From contig JAOSLS010000069.1 of NCBI GenBank assembly GCA_026419805.1, forward strand, positions 43,890 to 107,889: 64,000 nucleotides of DNA, written 5' to 3'. Position 1 is the first letter of the stretch; each line of letters opens with the position of its first letter. Made by a program: the position numbers and the translations under genes. The notes beneath the pieces are model-generated. The model had not been told where the DNA came from, made no database searches, and saw nothing but the letters and a program-made list of their open reading frames with translations. Shown piece after piece: positions 1 through 12,370 of the stretch. This DNA comes from Ceratocystis colombiana (lineage: Eukaryota; Ascomycota; Sordariomycetes; Microascales; Ceratocystidaceae).

Positions 1-1167
1 CCGTGTTGCGTCGGCTTGCATTGATGCTTGTGCGAGGTGAATCAGAGTTGTTAGTTTCATGAGTAAATGGGGCCGGGGTAGTCAGTGCCGAGTTAGCACG
101 TGATCGACTAGCAGGTCCTGCTGTGTCACTATCTACACTGAGAGCAGAGCCACTGCGGTCTCGTGTTCGCCTTGGCGACAAAATCGAAGCAGAGATACTG
201 GCAGCGTCGGAAAGTAGGCCAACTCTCTCACTTTCCATACTTGTGCCTCTAACACGAGTACCATCGTGTCTTGCAATTCCGACATCAGCGTAAGCTACAC
301 TAGGTGCAGCTCTTTGCCGCTGTGCTTTGATACGCTCGTGCTCTTCACGAAGCGCAGCAACAAGGTCTCGTTCATTAGCGGCTTGACGTTGTTGCCGAAG
401 ATTCCGAAGAGCTACTGGGTCGTTGTTTTGGCGAGCCTCACGGCGCAAGCGCCTCCGTTCTTCTCGCTCTTGGATTTCAAGACGACGTGCCAGGCGGATT
501 TGATACAGAGACTCCATCTCGTTTTCGCGCATGTTTTCAATATCGGATTCCGTGGGAAGTTCGAGAATGACGTCAACACCATCTCGCTCGCCCTCGACAC
601 CCAGGACTCTTTCATTTTCAGCAGCATTTGGCTGATAGGCGGGAAGCGTCATAATCGACCGGATGGATGTTGCACGATTTACTGCCGTAGTGGTGAGGGG
701 TGCTGATGCCCCCAAGGAATTCGAGATGGATGATGTATTGAGCCGCCGAGTATCGGAGGGTTCAGACAATGGTGCCTGCTGGTATCTATGAAGGAAGGAG
801 TAAAGGACGATTAGTTCCGGTACTGGGCATCCGACAAAACATAGTCTTGTAGTTTACGTACTTTGTTCTATCTCGTGCTTTTCTTTTGCGATTGCGCATG
901 AAGCAGAAAACCGAAACAGTGATCATCACAAAAGCTATAACGGCAAAACCAACCTAGTAGCACAAAGTTAGCATTATGGCCGTACTGAAAGGGACAGCGG
1001 TAGCGCGACAGGGAAGGCCCTACGATCATGGAAATGTTGTTTCCTTTGCTTGGCGTGGAATTTTGCCGCCGGAATAAAGAGGCTCTGTGACGGCCTTGGC
1101 CATCCGACTTTCGGGCCATGTTCTGAGGGTGTAGCCTGGAGGCATGCTGAAAGCTCCAGGGAGCCAT
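1..1167 (-). CDS. Conserved fungal single-pass membrane protein, partial (runs off left edge)
   Basis: Three exons are visible: 1167-1024, 953-862 and 785 to beyond base 1; introns are 70 and 76 nt, with branch site GCTAAC in the first. The frame stays open to the window edge. The N-terminal ~48 residues are polar, then comes one strong membrane helix (residues ~49-67, GFAVIAFVMITVSVFCFM) followed by a basic stop-transfer stretch RNRKRKARDR. The cytoplasmic part carries the motif MTLPAYQPN, then an Arg/Glu-rich helix (LYQIRLARRLEIQEREERRR) and a Ser-rich tail. I recognise this layout from uncharacterised Pezizomycotina proteins (LPAY motif plus charged helix) but know no function. The first intron donor is GTAGGG, a weak one, chosen because it alone keeps the membrane helix in frame. 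The start could also be the in-frame ATG at 1119. The C-terminus is missing from the window. Confidence 0.72.
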
Positions 1168-3348
1168 ATTAATGCAGGCCAAGGAAGGGCGTTATGTTGT
1201 TGTCTGGGCTTCAACACAATCGAGAATATGCCACCGAGTCACAAGAGGATGGATGGGATGGGGGAGTGTTTTCGGTATGTGTGGATATGAGCAGTATATC
1301 GAACCGGAGCAAAGGCCCAGGCGTTGAAGTCGCAGCGGCCAGATTCTAAGGATGACGTTATCTTGGTTCATTCAGTCGGAGTAGCCATTTGTAAGACAAT
1401 ATTAATATTGGCTTTCCAGGCTGCAAGAAAGCAAAAAAGACAACGACAAGACTAGAGTCGGAGGACAAACGAAGCCAGAAGACAACAAGCCAAAGCGCAA
1501 TGCGGGTTGACAGCCGACAAATACTGGTTGGTTGTTACAAGAGGGTGTATGTTTCTTGTTCCGTGCAGCTTTCGTGGGGCTTTCACAGGCACAGACAAGG
1601 CAAGCACAGTATAACCGGTTTGTGGGAGAAGACTTGGTGCTTTGGCGATTTTACCGCATGAGGATGGGAGAGGTTTGTAGGAGGGAAAAATTCAAAAAAA
1701 ATCCAGAGAAAAAGCAATGTATATGAAGTCTGGAAAAGACGGATAAACCTTGGAATGCAGAAAGAGAGAAAGGCACATGACAGTAGTAAAATACAGTACA
1801 GTATAATGGAAGCAATTGCCTATTTGCTCAGATCAGGAAAAGGTCTTCGCTGATTGGAGACTGATTTTGTCGTTCTGTTGCGTGGTGCAGGGAGGGGAGG
1901 GCAAGTGGTTACTGGGAATCGAACTGTATCTTGAATGCTTCTGGTTGATGATGGGAAAAGCTTGTGTACGCGTACTGCTTGTGCATATGGATAAAGCCAA
2001 AGCTATATGAAGTCATGGATGGATAGCCACTTGAAAGGGTAAAAAAAAAAAGAGCAGTATAGCTCAATGCCTGCGCCTCGCTCCTCTCCCATACTATGCA
2101 CTAATGCGTGCGTTGTCGTTGGATGGATGGATGGATGACATGGGCTGAATAGCTAAGTTTTGCATGGCTGGGGCCTATTTCAGGGTACCATTGATACATT
2201 ATCTCCTTTTGCTTTGAATCTATGCAGCTGATGCTGTTGAACCCTGACTGACTCTGGACCAGGCTTTTAATGGACTCTGTCTCTCCAACTTAGAACGAGA
2301 ACTAGCACCAGAACTAGAGCGCAGTAGCACATAACCCCGAGCCGCCTCTTCTGTGTTTCCCAATCCTGGCTTGCAAGCTTTACTTTCCGTGTATATTCGA
2401 GGGGGACCTGTTCTTTGTCATAGGATAGGGCCTGTTTTCACGGGTACGAACGTCTGGGAAAAGGCCAAGACGAGATGCTCTTACTGGGTCAGGAACCCCC
2501 AACCACACAGCCAAGGCTGGCCACACAGCACACAGCGGGGATAGCGTCCATACACCCTGTCTCGTTTAAAATCAGTCAGAAAAAAAAAGAAGCGGAAGCC
2601 CCATCCAAGGAATAATTCGAACAGCTGGAATAAGCTTGAGGAAATGAAGGAGTCTATCGACAAGGGGCGATGCTTAGCCCGCCAGCCTTCAGATCATCAG
2701 CAACACGGGAACGAAGAATGGTCTGTCAGTAACATGTAGATATGTGTACTGCCTAGTGTAAATACTACCCCCAATAGGGTCTTATTTAGTGCTCTTGACC
2801 AGTCTCGTATGCTGCCTTGCGATTTTTTTTCATCCAGCCTCCCCGCCTGTGTTAGTCCCCAGTGTCGTGACCTACCATGGGGCAATCAAATAATTGTGGC
2901 TGGATGTGAGCAAAGCTAGGGGCTAGTGTGAATAAGGAAGAAGGGGCGATGTACTGTGCTGCACATTATTCGTTACTCAACACCCGTAAGTTAGGCAAGT
3001 ATCCGAAGATGGCATAACAGGACGCTGCGCCACAATATTAGACGGGCTTAGTTGCTCCAACATAAACGCCGACCCCGTCTTGTTCCTGCTAGAGCTTGTT
3101 TATGACAGGATCTAGTCCAAGAAGAGTTCAATTAGCGCAGATTCTTAGACATTCTCCCTCCCGTATAGAGAGGAAAAGTCCGACGGCCAGTTTAGCTCGT
3201 TCTAGAAACCCTTTATTCATGTTCTATTTATATCAACAGGACGGCCAGCTTTTTACATGTTCAAAGTCGCCAGGCTCCAGAACTTCTCGATCATCATTAT
3301 GATCTCTGTATATAAAACTGCTCCGATAATATTGCACTTCTCGTCCCT
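1168..3348. other. Intergenic, about 2.2 kb, no gene seen
   Basis: This stretch lies upstream of the membrane-protein gene and downstream of the proline-rich gene. It holds a short GGAT tetranucleotide run at 2121-2137 and an A-run at 2041-2052. Short open frames exist on both strands but none has coding-like composition or a splice pattern I can support. It probably holds the promoter and 5' leader of the gene to the left and the 3' UTR of the gene to the right. Confidence 0.6.
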
Positions 3349-5002
3349 TCAACCAAACTTCTTCTCAAACTTTCGCAGCATCCCAGTCACGCCCTTCTCC
3401 AGCCGCGCAGCCTTAGCATCCAGGTTTAGCTTCCCCCCAGATAGAGTAGTCGGCTTTGATTGAAACTGAGAGTTGATTTCAGCCTGGCTCTGTGGCTGAT
3501 GTTGGACCTGCGAGGGGTGGCCCGCTGTTGGGGGAGGGGATATGAGAGCTGCGGGTTCTGTGGTTGAAGCTGGAGCCAGCCCCGAACCCGCAACCGGAGC
3601 AGCAGAAGGGTCCACCTTGTGAGGCTGGCTTTCATGTTGCTGCCCCGAACTAACAACATTTTGAGGCAGGATAGATGGATTATATGTTCCACTAGTCATG
3701 ACACCTGGCACCGAAGCTATTTGCTGTGCCGAGGGCAGCGGTGGAGGAGGCGGGGGGGGAGGTATCGAGATATACGAGCTTGATGATGCAGTACCAATGC
3801 GGCTCATCCCGCTATGTGGCGGGGGAGCAAAGCCCATCATCCCGATAGGCGCAAACCCAGGGCTGGCCATACCATTAGCAGCAGGGTGATCCGCTGGAAG
3901 ACGGAAGCCTGGAGTAAATGGGCTTTGCTGATAGTCAACAGCCATGGCAGTAGCCAAAGGATTTACGCCGCTATCGTCCTCTGGGGGTGGTGTCTTCTCA
4001 CGTGTAACATGTTGCTCAGGAGCCGCAGGGGCTGCAGGATTGTATGCCATAGGTACAAATGCGGGGGCCGGGTTTGTTGTAGTGGCTGTAGTGGCAGCAG
4101 AGGTAGCGGGAATAGTCGTCGCTAATTCAGTCGAAGTAATCGAAAGTGGAGAGGCCACGGAGTTTACCGCCGATGGAACCCCGGGAGGAGGGCCTGGGAT
4201 AGAAGCAGGAGTGGTATATACGGCATCGGATATAACCGTAGTCTCTAGTTGCCGCACAATCGGGCTGACAGCCGTTGAAGGAGGGCCTGGCTCGTCTTGG
4301 ACATCAATTTGAGAACTTGGAAGTATGCGCCGCAGGTTGTTCAAGAACTGCAAAGCGTCGTTCTGAGTCCAAAAGTAAATATCCAGAGAGTGGAGCTTGT
4401 AGTGATACTTGTTCTGGTTCTGGGGGTCATATGTCGGCAGGTGCCATTCGTGATTGCCGGCCGTATCACCAACCGCGAGAGACACCATACAAGAGTGACG
4501 ATATGAATACCCCACGTGAATAAGATCCAAGACTAGTGAGTTACTGTCAGCTATGTTACAAACTTTTTATTTTTATTTTTCACGGCCTGTAACTACTTAC
4601 AGCCCTCAACAGCATCTTGGTCATCAGTGCCTACGTGGTTGGCAATTTCAATGCGGGCCCTGCGAGAGGAGGCGTCCTCGAAAAGGTACACATATGATGT
4701 TTTATCAAAGCGATGATGACGGGGTTTAGCAGCGGGGTCACCATAGAAATAATGGACATCGGCAAATCTAGAAAAGTACAGGACAAAAAGATCAGTCAGA
4801 AAATAGGCTATTGATATCCAAGGTATTGCTAGGCTTTGTAAATGAGCCGTGACTATATAGCATAGCACCTGAAACATGAGAAGACCTGCAAAACAGGCCA
4901 TCATCAACATGATGCATGCAGAGGCTATTAAGCCCATATGGAGGTCATGGGGAAAGAAACTTACAGTGTTGCCACATTTTCTTCACCCGGATTAGCCGCC
5001 AT
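3349..5002 (-). CDS. Conserved fungal proline-rich protein with possible PH/EVH1-like N-terminal domain
   Basis: Exons are 5002-4965, 4767-4601 and 4532-3349 (introns 197 and 68 nt); the sum gives 462 residues. The start is MAANPGEENVATL, after which splicing joins directly to FADVHYFYGDP. Residues ~10-130 form one compact domain (HHRFDKTSYVYLFE, then HVGYSYRHSCMVSL, then a closing helix near YFWTQNDALQFLNNL). The strand-rich pattern ending in a long helix resembles a PH or EVH1-like fold; that is inference. The remainder is low-complexity Pro/Ala/Ser/Thr with a run of eight or more prolines near residue 300. It ends in a conserved-looking amphipathic tail (LEKGVTGMLRKFEKKFG). I recognise the N-terminal domain as conserved across filamentous fungi but not its function. 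The first intron is unusually long for this locus and contains a hydrophobic open frame that is probably meaningless. Confidence 0.75.
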
Positions 5003-5836
5003 GGTAATGATATAATCAGCGTCCGTAGATGGCGACTGTCCAAGCGTAGTTCGTATCAAAGTTGCTCAGTGACAATATTTATGAGGCTAGGTTATCGCGT
5101 GAGAACGGTCAAGTCAGATAAGTTCATAAAGCCGTTTACCAGCACTGTCTATGCAACTTGAAGGCTGTGAAGATGGTAGGGTATGTAGAGTACATAATAG
5201 ACTGGTGATTGAAAGGAAGGACAGTTTTGCAGTAAGCAAAGAGGAAAAGAGAGGAAAGAAAGATAATCTCAGTCGGAAATTCTTCCACGACTAGAAGAAC
5301 AGGGCAAAAAGGATTCTATCCCCCCTCTCCCTTCCCCTTGTTACTTCTTCTCTTCCTGTTATTTTGCTATTCATTGGGCTTGCGGGTGATTGCACCACCT
5401 TAAAATTCACGTTGAACGTTGTTAGTGATCAAATAACGTCGGCGCTTAAACCAGTGCCCTGACCAACCAATCAACTTGAAGGAGCTCTACCCCCACCAAA
5501 CATGATTAGTCATCTATAAACCCTAGAAAATTTTGGGTGTAGCTTTGTGCCAAGGTATCACGAGTTTATCATAGATCTACTACGGACAGGACTCGAATCA
5601 TCAGAAGGCCCTGCCTGTGCCAACATCCCTTTTTAATCCATCAGGTGCAATTAAAAGTGCCCTCCTTCCTTGCCTTCTTTTCTCGCTTCTCATTTCTCTC
5701 CATTGGCCCATTCACTTCTTTTCCGCAACAGGCCTCAGCCATCAACGAGAAGCCAACACCACGCGACATCACCGATAATAAAACCTTTGACCAAGCAACC
5801 CTGCCCCTTAAAGGCCTATCATAACCCGCGCCCAAG
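5003..5836. promoter_or_regulatory. Divergent intergenic promoter region (proline-rich gene / uS8m)
   Basis: The two flanking genes are transcribed away from each other, so this 834-bp stretch should hold both promoters. It contains pyrimidine-rich tracts (for example around 5320-5350 and 5665-5700), as is common just upstream of fungal start codons. No specific binding site was identified. Confidence 0.5.
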
Positions 5837-6322
5837 ATGGGTATCCCTTCAATCCCGAGAATGTGCTCGCACTTGCAAAATGCGTGTCGAGCACGCCTTA
5901 CCTTGACCTCGGTTCCCAACACTAAATACAACCTGAATCTCGCTCTAGCGCTTCACCGTCATGGCTTCATTAGCTCTGTGACCCGCGGCAGTATGCAACC
6001 GCCGAATCCCGAGTTGATCGGCACTCAGCCGCCGGAGCCCGTCACACACTTCAACGTTTCCACTCGTCGGATATGGCTGGGCTTGAAGTACTGGGAGGAC
6101 AAGCCTGTCATGAGCAACCTTACATCTATGTCGTCATCAAAACGTTGGGTGACTGCCTCTCTTAGTGAGCTGCACAAACTAGCTCGTGGATTACCTACGG
6201 GCCAGATTCCCGGCCTGAATATCGGCGAATCCTTGTTTTTGACAACTGATATCGGTGTTTTGGAGAGCCGCGAGGCAATTGAGAAGCGCAGAGGAGGACT
6301 GCTATTATGCCGCGTGTCATGA
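5837..6322 (+). CDS. MRPS8: Mitochondrial small-subunit ribosomal protein uS8m
   Basis: Single-exon gene of 161 residues, close to the ~155 of the yeast protein. It belongs to the uS8 family, which binds the central domain of small-subunit rRNA and helps assemble the platform. The N-terminus shows the family signature (MCSHLQNACRARL, then LALALHRHGFISSV), and the C-terminus ends with the diagnostic uS8 block LTTDIGVLESREAIEKRRGG followed by LLLCRVS. The insert between the two halves (VSTRRIWLGLKYWEDKPVM) is typical of fungal mitochondrial versions. The start ATG at 5837 places the conserved HLQNA block at residues 12-16, as in relatives. No cleavable targeting peptide is obvious. Confidence 0.93.
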   Translation: MGIPSIPRMCSHLQNACRARLTLTSVPNTKYNLNLALALHRHGFISSVTRGSMQPPNPELIGTQPPEPVTHFNVSTRRIWLGLKYWEDKPVMSNLTSMSSSKRWVTASLSELHKLARGLPTGQIPGLNIGESLFLTTDIGVLESREAIEKRRGGLLLCRVS

Positions 6323-6919
6323 GCTAAAACCAATGGGTCTACTGCGCTGCAAGGAAAAAATAGGCACATATTCTTGTCCGAGCCCGGCCCAAGTTCAACT
6401 AACCCATGTGCCCTTTGTGTCTGCATACAGAATGGACACTAACCAGTTTGAAGGCCAAAGGAAATGAGGGTTCAAGTAAAACAAGTAGCTCTGCTGTAAA
6501 GAAATCATAGCCATTTAGATACTAGGCTTGGCTTCATGATCATTATACTGTACAATACAATTGGTTATATTTCTACCACCCCAAGGTAGCCATTCTAGCA
6601 AGCTCAAAACAAACGAGTGGTCATGTGATGATGAAAACATTGTCAATTAGTATTGAGGTATAAGTCTTTGTAATCAAGAGTAGGAATAACTGACAGAACA
6701 TGTTGTCTAACTATGTAGTCACGGTGAACAAGAATAGCCAACGCATAGGAGGATAGCACAACCAAGAAAAAGGACAAATCAACAGGATAATACAAGATAA
6801 AGAGAAAATGCTAAGCCCAATGTATACGCCACGCTATTAACACAAAATGGAATGATAAAAGATAAGATGAAGAAAAGAATCAAGGCACCCATACTATCAA
6901 GCAGGAAGAGAGATGGTGA
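6323..6919. other. Convergent intergenic spacer
   Basis: This lies between the stop codons of uS8m and the Ser/Thr/Lys-rich gene, so it should hold two 3' UTRs. It is AT-rich toward the right half. No RNA gene or repeat is visible. Confidence 0.5.
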
Positions 6920-8758
6920 TTAGTATGTTTCAAAATCGTGCAACTCGATAGACTTTGTCGGTACACCGAAGACGTCACCATCAGCCGAAGTGTCATCTTG
7001 CTTTTCAAGCCCAAGATTAGCGTTGACTCCCTGAAGAGCAACAGCAGTCCCATCCAACAATTGCTCGATCGGCTCCCCGGAATTCAAGTGCTCCATATCT
7101 ATCACATCATTAGGGGTAACGGTGCTTGTTTCGAGAGAAGGCAGTGCCTCAGGGGTTCTTGGGATGTCGGCATCGGAGATAGCTCCGTCAAAGCTTCCAC
7201 GAATACCGCCATTTAGGTTACTGTCTTTGGTATGTGGTGGCGACTGTCCCAAGTCAGCAATAGTAGCAGTGCTGAGTGAAACTGTCACCTCTTCAACATG
7301 AGTGACGGCTGGGCCAGTGACTGTAGAACTGGCGTCATCGATTTTCAAGGTTGGGCTAACAATAGGAGGCTTATGGTTCAGCCGAGACGGGCTCGCTAAG
7401 CTGGAAAGAGGACGTGGCACCCTTTGTGCGCTAGATGGGGCACTACGATCACGGCGGTTTCCTGCAGATCCATTCCGCGTGGGAGGTCGGCGGGGTGTTG
7501 TGTTATTTTTACGTGGAGGAGTGACAGGTGCTTTTTCGGTCACTTTTGATTGAGAGCTTTGAGTTGGTCGCATCATACGAGCAAGGAACCCTTCATCAAC
7601 TTCCTTGGGTGGTTGGCGCACAGCTGTTTCCTTCTTCTTGGGGGGCAATCCAAGACTGGGGCGTTGGTTCTTGACATCAAAGCTAGAGGGCTGTCGGCGA
7701 ATAGTTGGGGCTACAGAGCTAGCACGACTTGTCGAACGATCGGCTGGCTTAGTTGAAGAAGACCTAGCGGCTGTTCGCAAGTCGCTGAAACTTGCTTTTC
7801 CAGTGCGTGATATTGATGAAGTTGGTGTAGCAAGAGAAGAACCAGATGTTTGTTTCGTCGGCGATCTGGCAATGGGTCTTGAAGAATGTTTAGCGTGTGC
7901 TGCAGGAGGCTTCCGAGTATTAGACGTGACTTGTGTCTGGGCTTGCGCTTGGCTTCTTGCCACAGGCGTCTTGGATCTAGAAGGTATGCTGGCTACTTTC
8001 TTTGCGGATTCCCTAGTTTCCCTAGGCTCCCGCTTTGTGCTCTTCTGTGAGAGTTTGCTATCTGTCGCAGCGGGAGGCTTGGGCGGCTTTACTGTAGTTA
8101 CCGAAGATGTCTTGGCAGTTGAGCTAGTTCCTTCCTTATGGGGCAGCTTCGAAGATACAACCTTCGTAGTAGAACTCTTAGTAGCAGCTGGTTTTCCTTG
8201 TTTTGATTCTTCCGCCTTTGAAGGTTGCAGCTTGGACTGAGATGATTCTGGCTCCAATTTAACGTTGCCAGAAGTAGCGGCATCTTTAGCCGCGATAACC
8301 GGTGAGGCAGGGGACGACCTCGTATGGCTAGAGGTGATAGAGGCGGGACACTTAATAGCCCTAGAAGATCCTGCTTCTTCTTGTGCCACACTAGAAGTCT
8401 TCGGGTCTGGTTGCTTGCCAACAGGATTGGGGGTTGAAGAAATGATAGTAGGAGCAGATGTGGCTGGGGTTACCGCGGAGGTTTTGGTAGGTTCGATGTC
8501 GGATTCGCGTTGCAGGCCAATTCTGCCATCTTTTTCGACTGCCACAAAGTTGGTCCGGATTTTCGAAAGAGGTCTTGGGGGATCACCAACCAAGGCTATT
8601 CAACACAGAATGGACATTAATTAGACATAACTCTCAACTTTGTAATCATAGCAAGAAGGAAACTCACATAGCCCAAGAACAGGAGATCTACCTCGGTCAG
8701 GAGAGCATGACTCGCCTTTGCTCTCAAACATGGCACGGAGGTTCCTGACTTGGCTCAT
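6920..8758 (-). CDS. Ser/Thr/Lys-rich conserved fungal protein, probably disordered
   Basis: Two exons, 8758-8668 and 8595-6920, with a 72-nt intron, give 588 residues. The N-terminus is the conserved part: MSQVRNLRAMFESKGE, then RPLSKIRTNFVAVEKDGRIG. I recognise this pair of short motifs from uncharacterised Pezizomycotina proteins. Nearly everything between residues ~60 and 430 is Ser/Thr/Pro/Lys/Ala low complexity, with basic patches such as RRPPTRNGSAGNRRDR. The C-terminal ~120 residues are acidic (ending KSIELHDFETY). The composition suggests an intrinsically disordered, heavily phosphorylated protein, perhaps associated with cytoskeleton or chromatin, but there is no domain to assign. 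Joining the small first exon is required for the conserved start; the larger exon has no suitable ATG. Confidence 0.75.
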
Positions 8759-10572
8759 ATTGATGATTGTGGTGGGCTCAGTATAGCCTGATGTACGAGA
8801 TTGTAATAGGTGTATTCGTGTCAGTAAAGAAAGAAAAATAGTGAGTGATGTCGCGATGATAAATAGGTTGGTTTGAGCTCAAAGAGAAGTAGAGATCTAG
8901 CAAGTAGTGTGCATGAATGAGGCTTGTGAAGCTGCTTCTCGCAGCCAAGAATGGCAACACTTCTTGTATCAGGTTTTAAGCTTGAGGTGTCGGCGTGAAG
9001 ATGTTTTCGAAGGAGACGAGAGAAAATTTAGGAAAACAAACTAGTTAATAATAAGGTGATAGCAGTTTGGTTGAGGGAGATTATCTTCTCGAAGCAAAAA
9101 GAATACAGGTGAGTAAGAAGAAAAAGAGAGTAGCCAAAGCCAACAGGTCACATAAACAATGAAGGTTGAAAATAGCAAAGGGAGGAAATTGAAGGAGCTC
9201 AACCTGCAAGATGCGCTATGTTGTAGGTGATAAAAATAATAATAGTCATGGCAGAAAGCATGGGCTGCTTTGAGCAAGGAAGGAAGGAGCCCTGGCTTGA
9301 GGCAGACAAGTTGTTTGGGGCCTTTGAGAGGAACGCGGGGGGTTTGGTCAGGAAGCGAAGGCACGCGCAAAGGTTTACAATGTTTTCTTGCCTTGTTCGA
9401 CGTGCTTTCCAGAACAAGAAAACAAAGTCGACGGACAAGCACTAGTGCGAAGATTGACGTGGAATAGAAGATAGTCGAAATCAAAAGAAGGCCTACTTTA
9501 CAGTCTGCGATGAACTTGAAAATGAAGAGTGAGCAAAAAAAAAAAAAGGAGAACTGACAAAAAACAAAAAAGGACACCCGGTTGCTATGGCACAAGTCTC
9601 ATCTACACTAGAAGCGAAAGAAACCCAGGCGCTGGCTTAAACACATGCGGCTGCATAGAGCCAGGGATAAATTAGTAGCTAAGGACATCAATTTGCAAGC
9701 GTAATTATCCGTATGCAAGTGGCAGCATAACTGTGGGATAATTGGATAATAATTGGCCGAGAAGAACGACAGATATCTTTGTTTTGGATTAGCCTTCCTT
9801 CTTTCCCCTTATAAAGAATAATCTCTTTCCTATTCAGGGCCCTAAGTAGGAAGTGGATTTTCTTCATATACGAAGGAGCCCAGGCTAATGCAAGCAAGTG
9901 GACGATGCAATTAGTAACCAAGGACAACTGAGGAAGTACTGTTTTGCCTTCTCTAGCGCTCTCCTACCCTCTGGCGCATCGCTCCTAGACAAGCAGAGCA
10001 AATAGCCTAAACTCCAAAATTCTTAGAGCATTGACTGACTAGCTTTACAGCACCACTAGTCCCCGTTAACTTGACAATCCCCTCTCAAAATCACGATGCT
10101 GCAGCTGCCCCGTCGCACAAAAATATGATGACGAACCGTCAATGACACTGTCGCCTTGTCATGTCACCCAAGACTTGAACCAGGCCGGATGTGCCGAGCC
10201 AGACAAATCAATGTCCTAAGAGCGCTAATATACAGACATTGACCCACCTGGTTTGACCTGGTATAAAAGCAGCTCGTCAAATGTTCGCTAAAGAGCAGCC
10301 TTACGTGTTTCATACACAATTGAAACTCCAGTACACAGGCAAGTCTGAATATATGTAGCCCTAATTGCATTCTCCCCTTCACCAAAAGTTGTCACACAAG
10401 ACCTTCTGATAACCCAAGCAGGAAGAAACCCTAAGGCTTGTGGGTCCGGAACCGGAGCCTGAATAGCTTCGTCAATCTTTTCCCATAATATGGGGCTGAG
10501 TTCTGATGTCTGATTCTAAACTAACTTGCTGTATTTCAATGCTTTGTTGTCTATTCGCCTGGATATTTTAAA
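8759..10572. promoter_or_regulatory. Long divergent intergenic region (1.8 kb)
   Basis: It separates the starts of the Ser/Thr-rich gene and LYS12. A minus-strand open frame at 9041-9595 is dominated by Phe/Ser codons from T-rich DNA and looks like leader sequence, not a gene. I saw no clear TGACTCA (Gcn4/CpcA-type) site upstream of LYS12. Confidence 0.5.
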
Positions 10573-11741
10573 ATGGCTGCTCGTGCTGCTTCTCGTACTC
10601 TCAGAATTGGTTAGTATTCGTAACTCAAGTTATGATGGTGCTTTATTGTCAATATACATTGCTAACTGGTAGATGTTGATAATAAACAGGCTTGATTCCC
10701 GGTGATGGTATTGGCCGTGAGGTCATTCCTGCTGGCCGCCGTATTCTTGAGGCCCTGCCTGCTTCGCTGGGTCTCAAGTTTGACTTTGTCAACCTAGAGG
10801 CTGGATGGGAGACTTTCCAGAAGACTGGCGTGGCTTTGCCAGACAAGACCGTCGAGGTTCTGAAGGCTGAATGTGATGGCGCCCTTTTCGGTGCCGTCAG
10901 CTCCCCCACCACCGCTGTCAAGGGCTATTCGTCCCCTATTGTTGCCCTGCGCAAGAAGCTGGACCTGTATGCCAACGTCCGCCCTGTCAAGTCTGTCATG
11001 TCGGCCGCCAATCCTATTGACATGGTCATTGTCCGTGAGAATACCGAGGACCTGTATGTCAAGGATGAACGTACTTTTGATGCCCCCAATGGCGAGGGCA
11101 AGATTGCCGAGGCTATCAAGCGTATTTCAGAAAAAGCTTCATTCCGTATTGCTACTATGGCTGGCGAGATTGCCCTACGCCGCCAGAAGATCCGCGATAG
11201 CGGTGCCCCTAGTATTCATAAAGGACCTCTAGTGACCGTGACGCACAAGTCAAACGTCCTGTCACAAACTGATGGTCTTTTCCGGACTACCTCTCGTGCT
11301 GCTTTGGCCGACTCTAAATTTAGTACTGTTGCGGTTGAGGAACAGATTGTTGACTCCATGGTTTACAAGTTGTTCCGCCAGCCTGAGGCTTATGATGTCA
11401 TTGTTGCCCCAAATCTTTATGGCGACATTTTGTCCGATGGCGCTGCTGCCCTTGTTGGGTCTTTGGGTCTGGTTCCCAGCGCTAACGTTGGTGAAAACTT
11501 TGCCATTGGCGAGCCTTGCCATGGTTCTGCCCCAGACATCATGGGACAGGGCATTGCAAACCCTATTGCTACTCTGCGCTCTGCTGCTGTCATGCTGGAG
11601 TTCCTCAATGAGGAAACTGCTGCTGCCAAGATTTACGCTGCTGTTGATGCCAACCTTGAAGAGGGCAAGCTTCTGTCCCCCGATCTGGGCGGTTCAGCTT
11701 CTACCGAAGAGGTTGTTGCTGATGTCTTGAGACGACTATAA
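10573..11741 (+). CDS. LYS12: Homoisocitrate dehydrogenase (lysine biosynthesis, alpha-aminoadipate pathway)
   Basis: Exons 10573-10609 and 10690-11741 give 362 residues; the 80-nt intron has branch site GCTAAC. The enzyme is an NAD-dependent beta-decarboxylating dehydrogenase converting homoisocitrate to 2-oxoadipate, a fungal-specific step of lysine synthesis in mitochondria. Seen: nucleotide-binding start LRIGLIPGDGIGREVIPAG; substrate loop VRENTEDLYVK, where the residues after VRENTE separate homoisocitrate from isopropylmalate and isocitrate enzymes; catalytic Lys/Asp region THKSNVLSQTDGLF; metal-binding NLYGDILSD; and EPCHGSAPDIMGQGIANP near the C-terminus. The N-terminal extension (MAARAASRTLRI) is very short for a mitochondrial presequence, as in Aspergillus-type proteins. 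The splice at the twelfth codon reconstitutes GLIPGDG exactly. Confidence 0.96.
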
Positions 11742-12370
11742 AAGTTCCGAGAGAATTGATGCCTTCGGCACTACGCGATGGGAATATGTAATAATAGCTA
11801 TGTACTACATACATACTTTATGATTTCAGGATGAGGCTAATTAATACATATATACCTGGAACAAATCTCATGTTCATCTCATGATAAACACTCGGAGTCC
11901 AAGAAAGAATTCAAGACAAAGAGTCAATATGGATGAGAGCCATGTTTTATTTGATGTACAAAATAAAAAAAGAACTACTTACACTGGCATTGCTTCGAAC
12001 ATGTTAAGAAACATGGGAATCTTTGGTCTTGAAAAATGAATGCCTACATGGTCCTCACACTTTTTTTTTTGGATGTTAGGGCAAGAAAATGCTTCTATAT
12101 TCGAAAGAAACTACGATCGATATCGTGACAATATGGTACATGCGAGGCTGTGTTAATGTTGGGTTACACATTCACAGCAGCCTGGGGGTTATGGCATAGG
12201 ATAAGATATGGGAGGACAACGCGGATAGTGTAGGGGAATGAAAGTAGATGAAGGGAAAGGTGTACTGTGTAGAGTGCAAGCCAAGTTCTGTATACTAGCA
12301 AAATGATGCGTATGTAGAGGCATTGTCACTGCTACCACTGTTGTCACTGTCGTCACTCACTATTGCCACT
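11742..12370. other. Convergent intergenic spacer
   Basis: This 629-bp AT-rich spacer between the LYS12 and MEF1 stop codons contains a T-run at 12061-12070. Nothing else is recognisable. Confidence 0.5.

Noticed and set aside
4768..4937. Hydrophobic open frame that could be a small membrane protein (minus strand)
   Set aside because: It lies inside intron 1 of the proline-rich gene; splicing from MAANPGEENVATL to FADVHYFYG removes it and matches the conserved start.
7605..8240. 211-codon plus-strand open frame
   Set aside because: Antisense shadow of the Ser/Thr/Lys-rich gene, whose minus-strand model has a conserved start and intron.
9041..9595. 184-codon minus-strand open frame rich in Phe and Ser
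   Set aside because: Composition follows T-rich leader DNA, with no domain or splice signals; lies upstream of a real gene.
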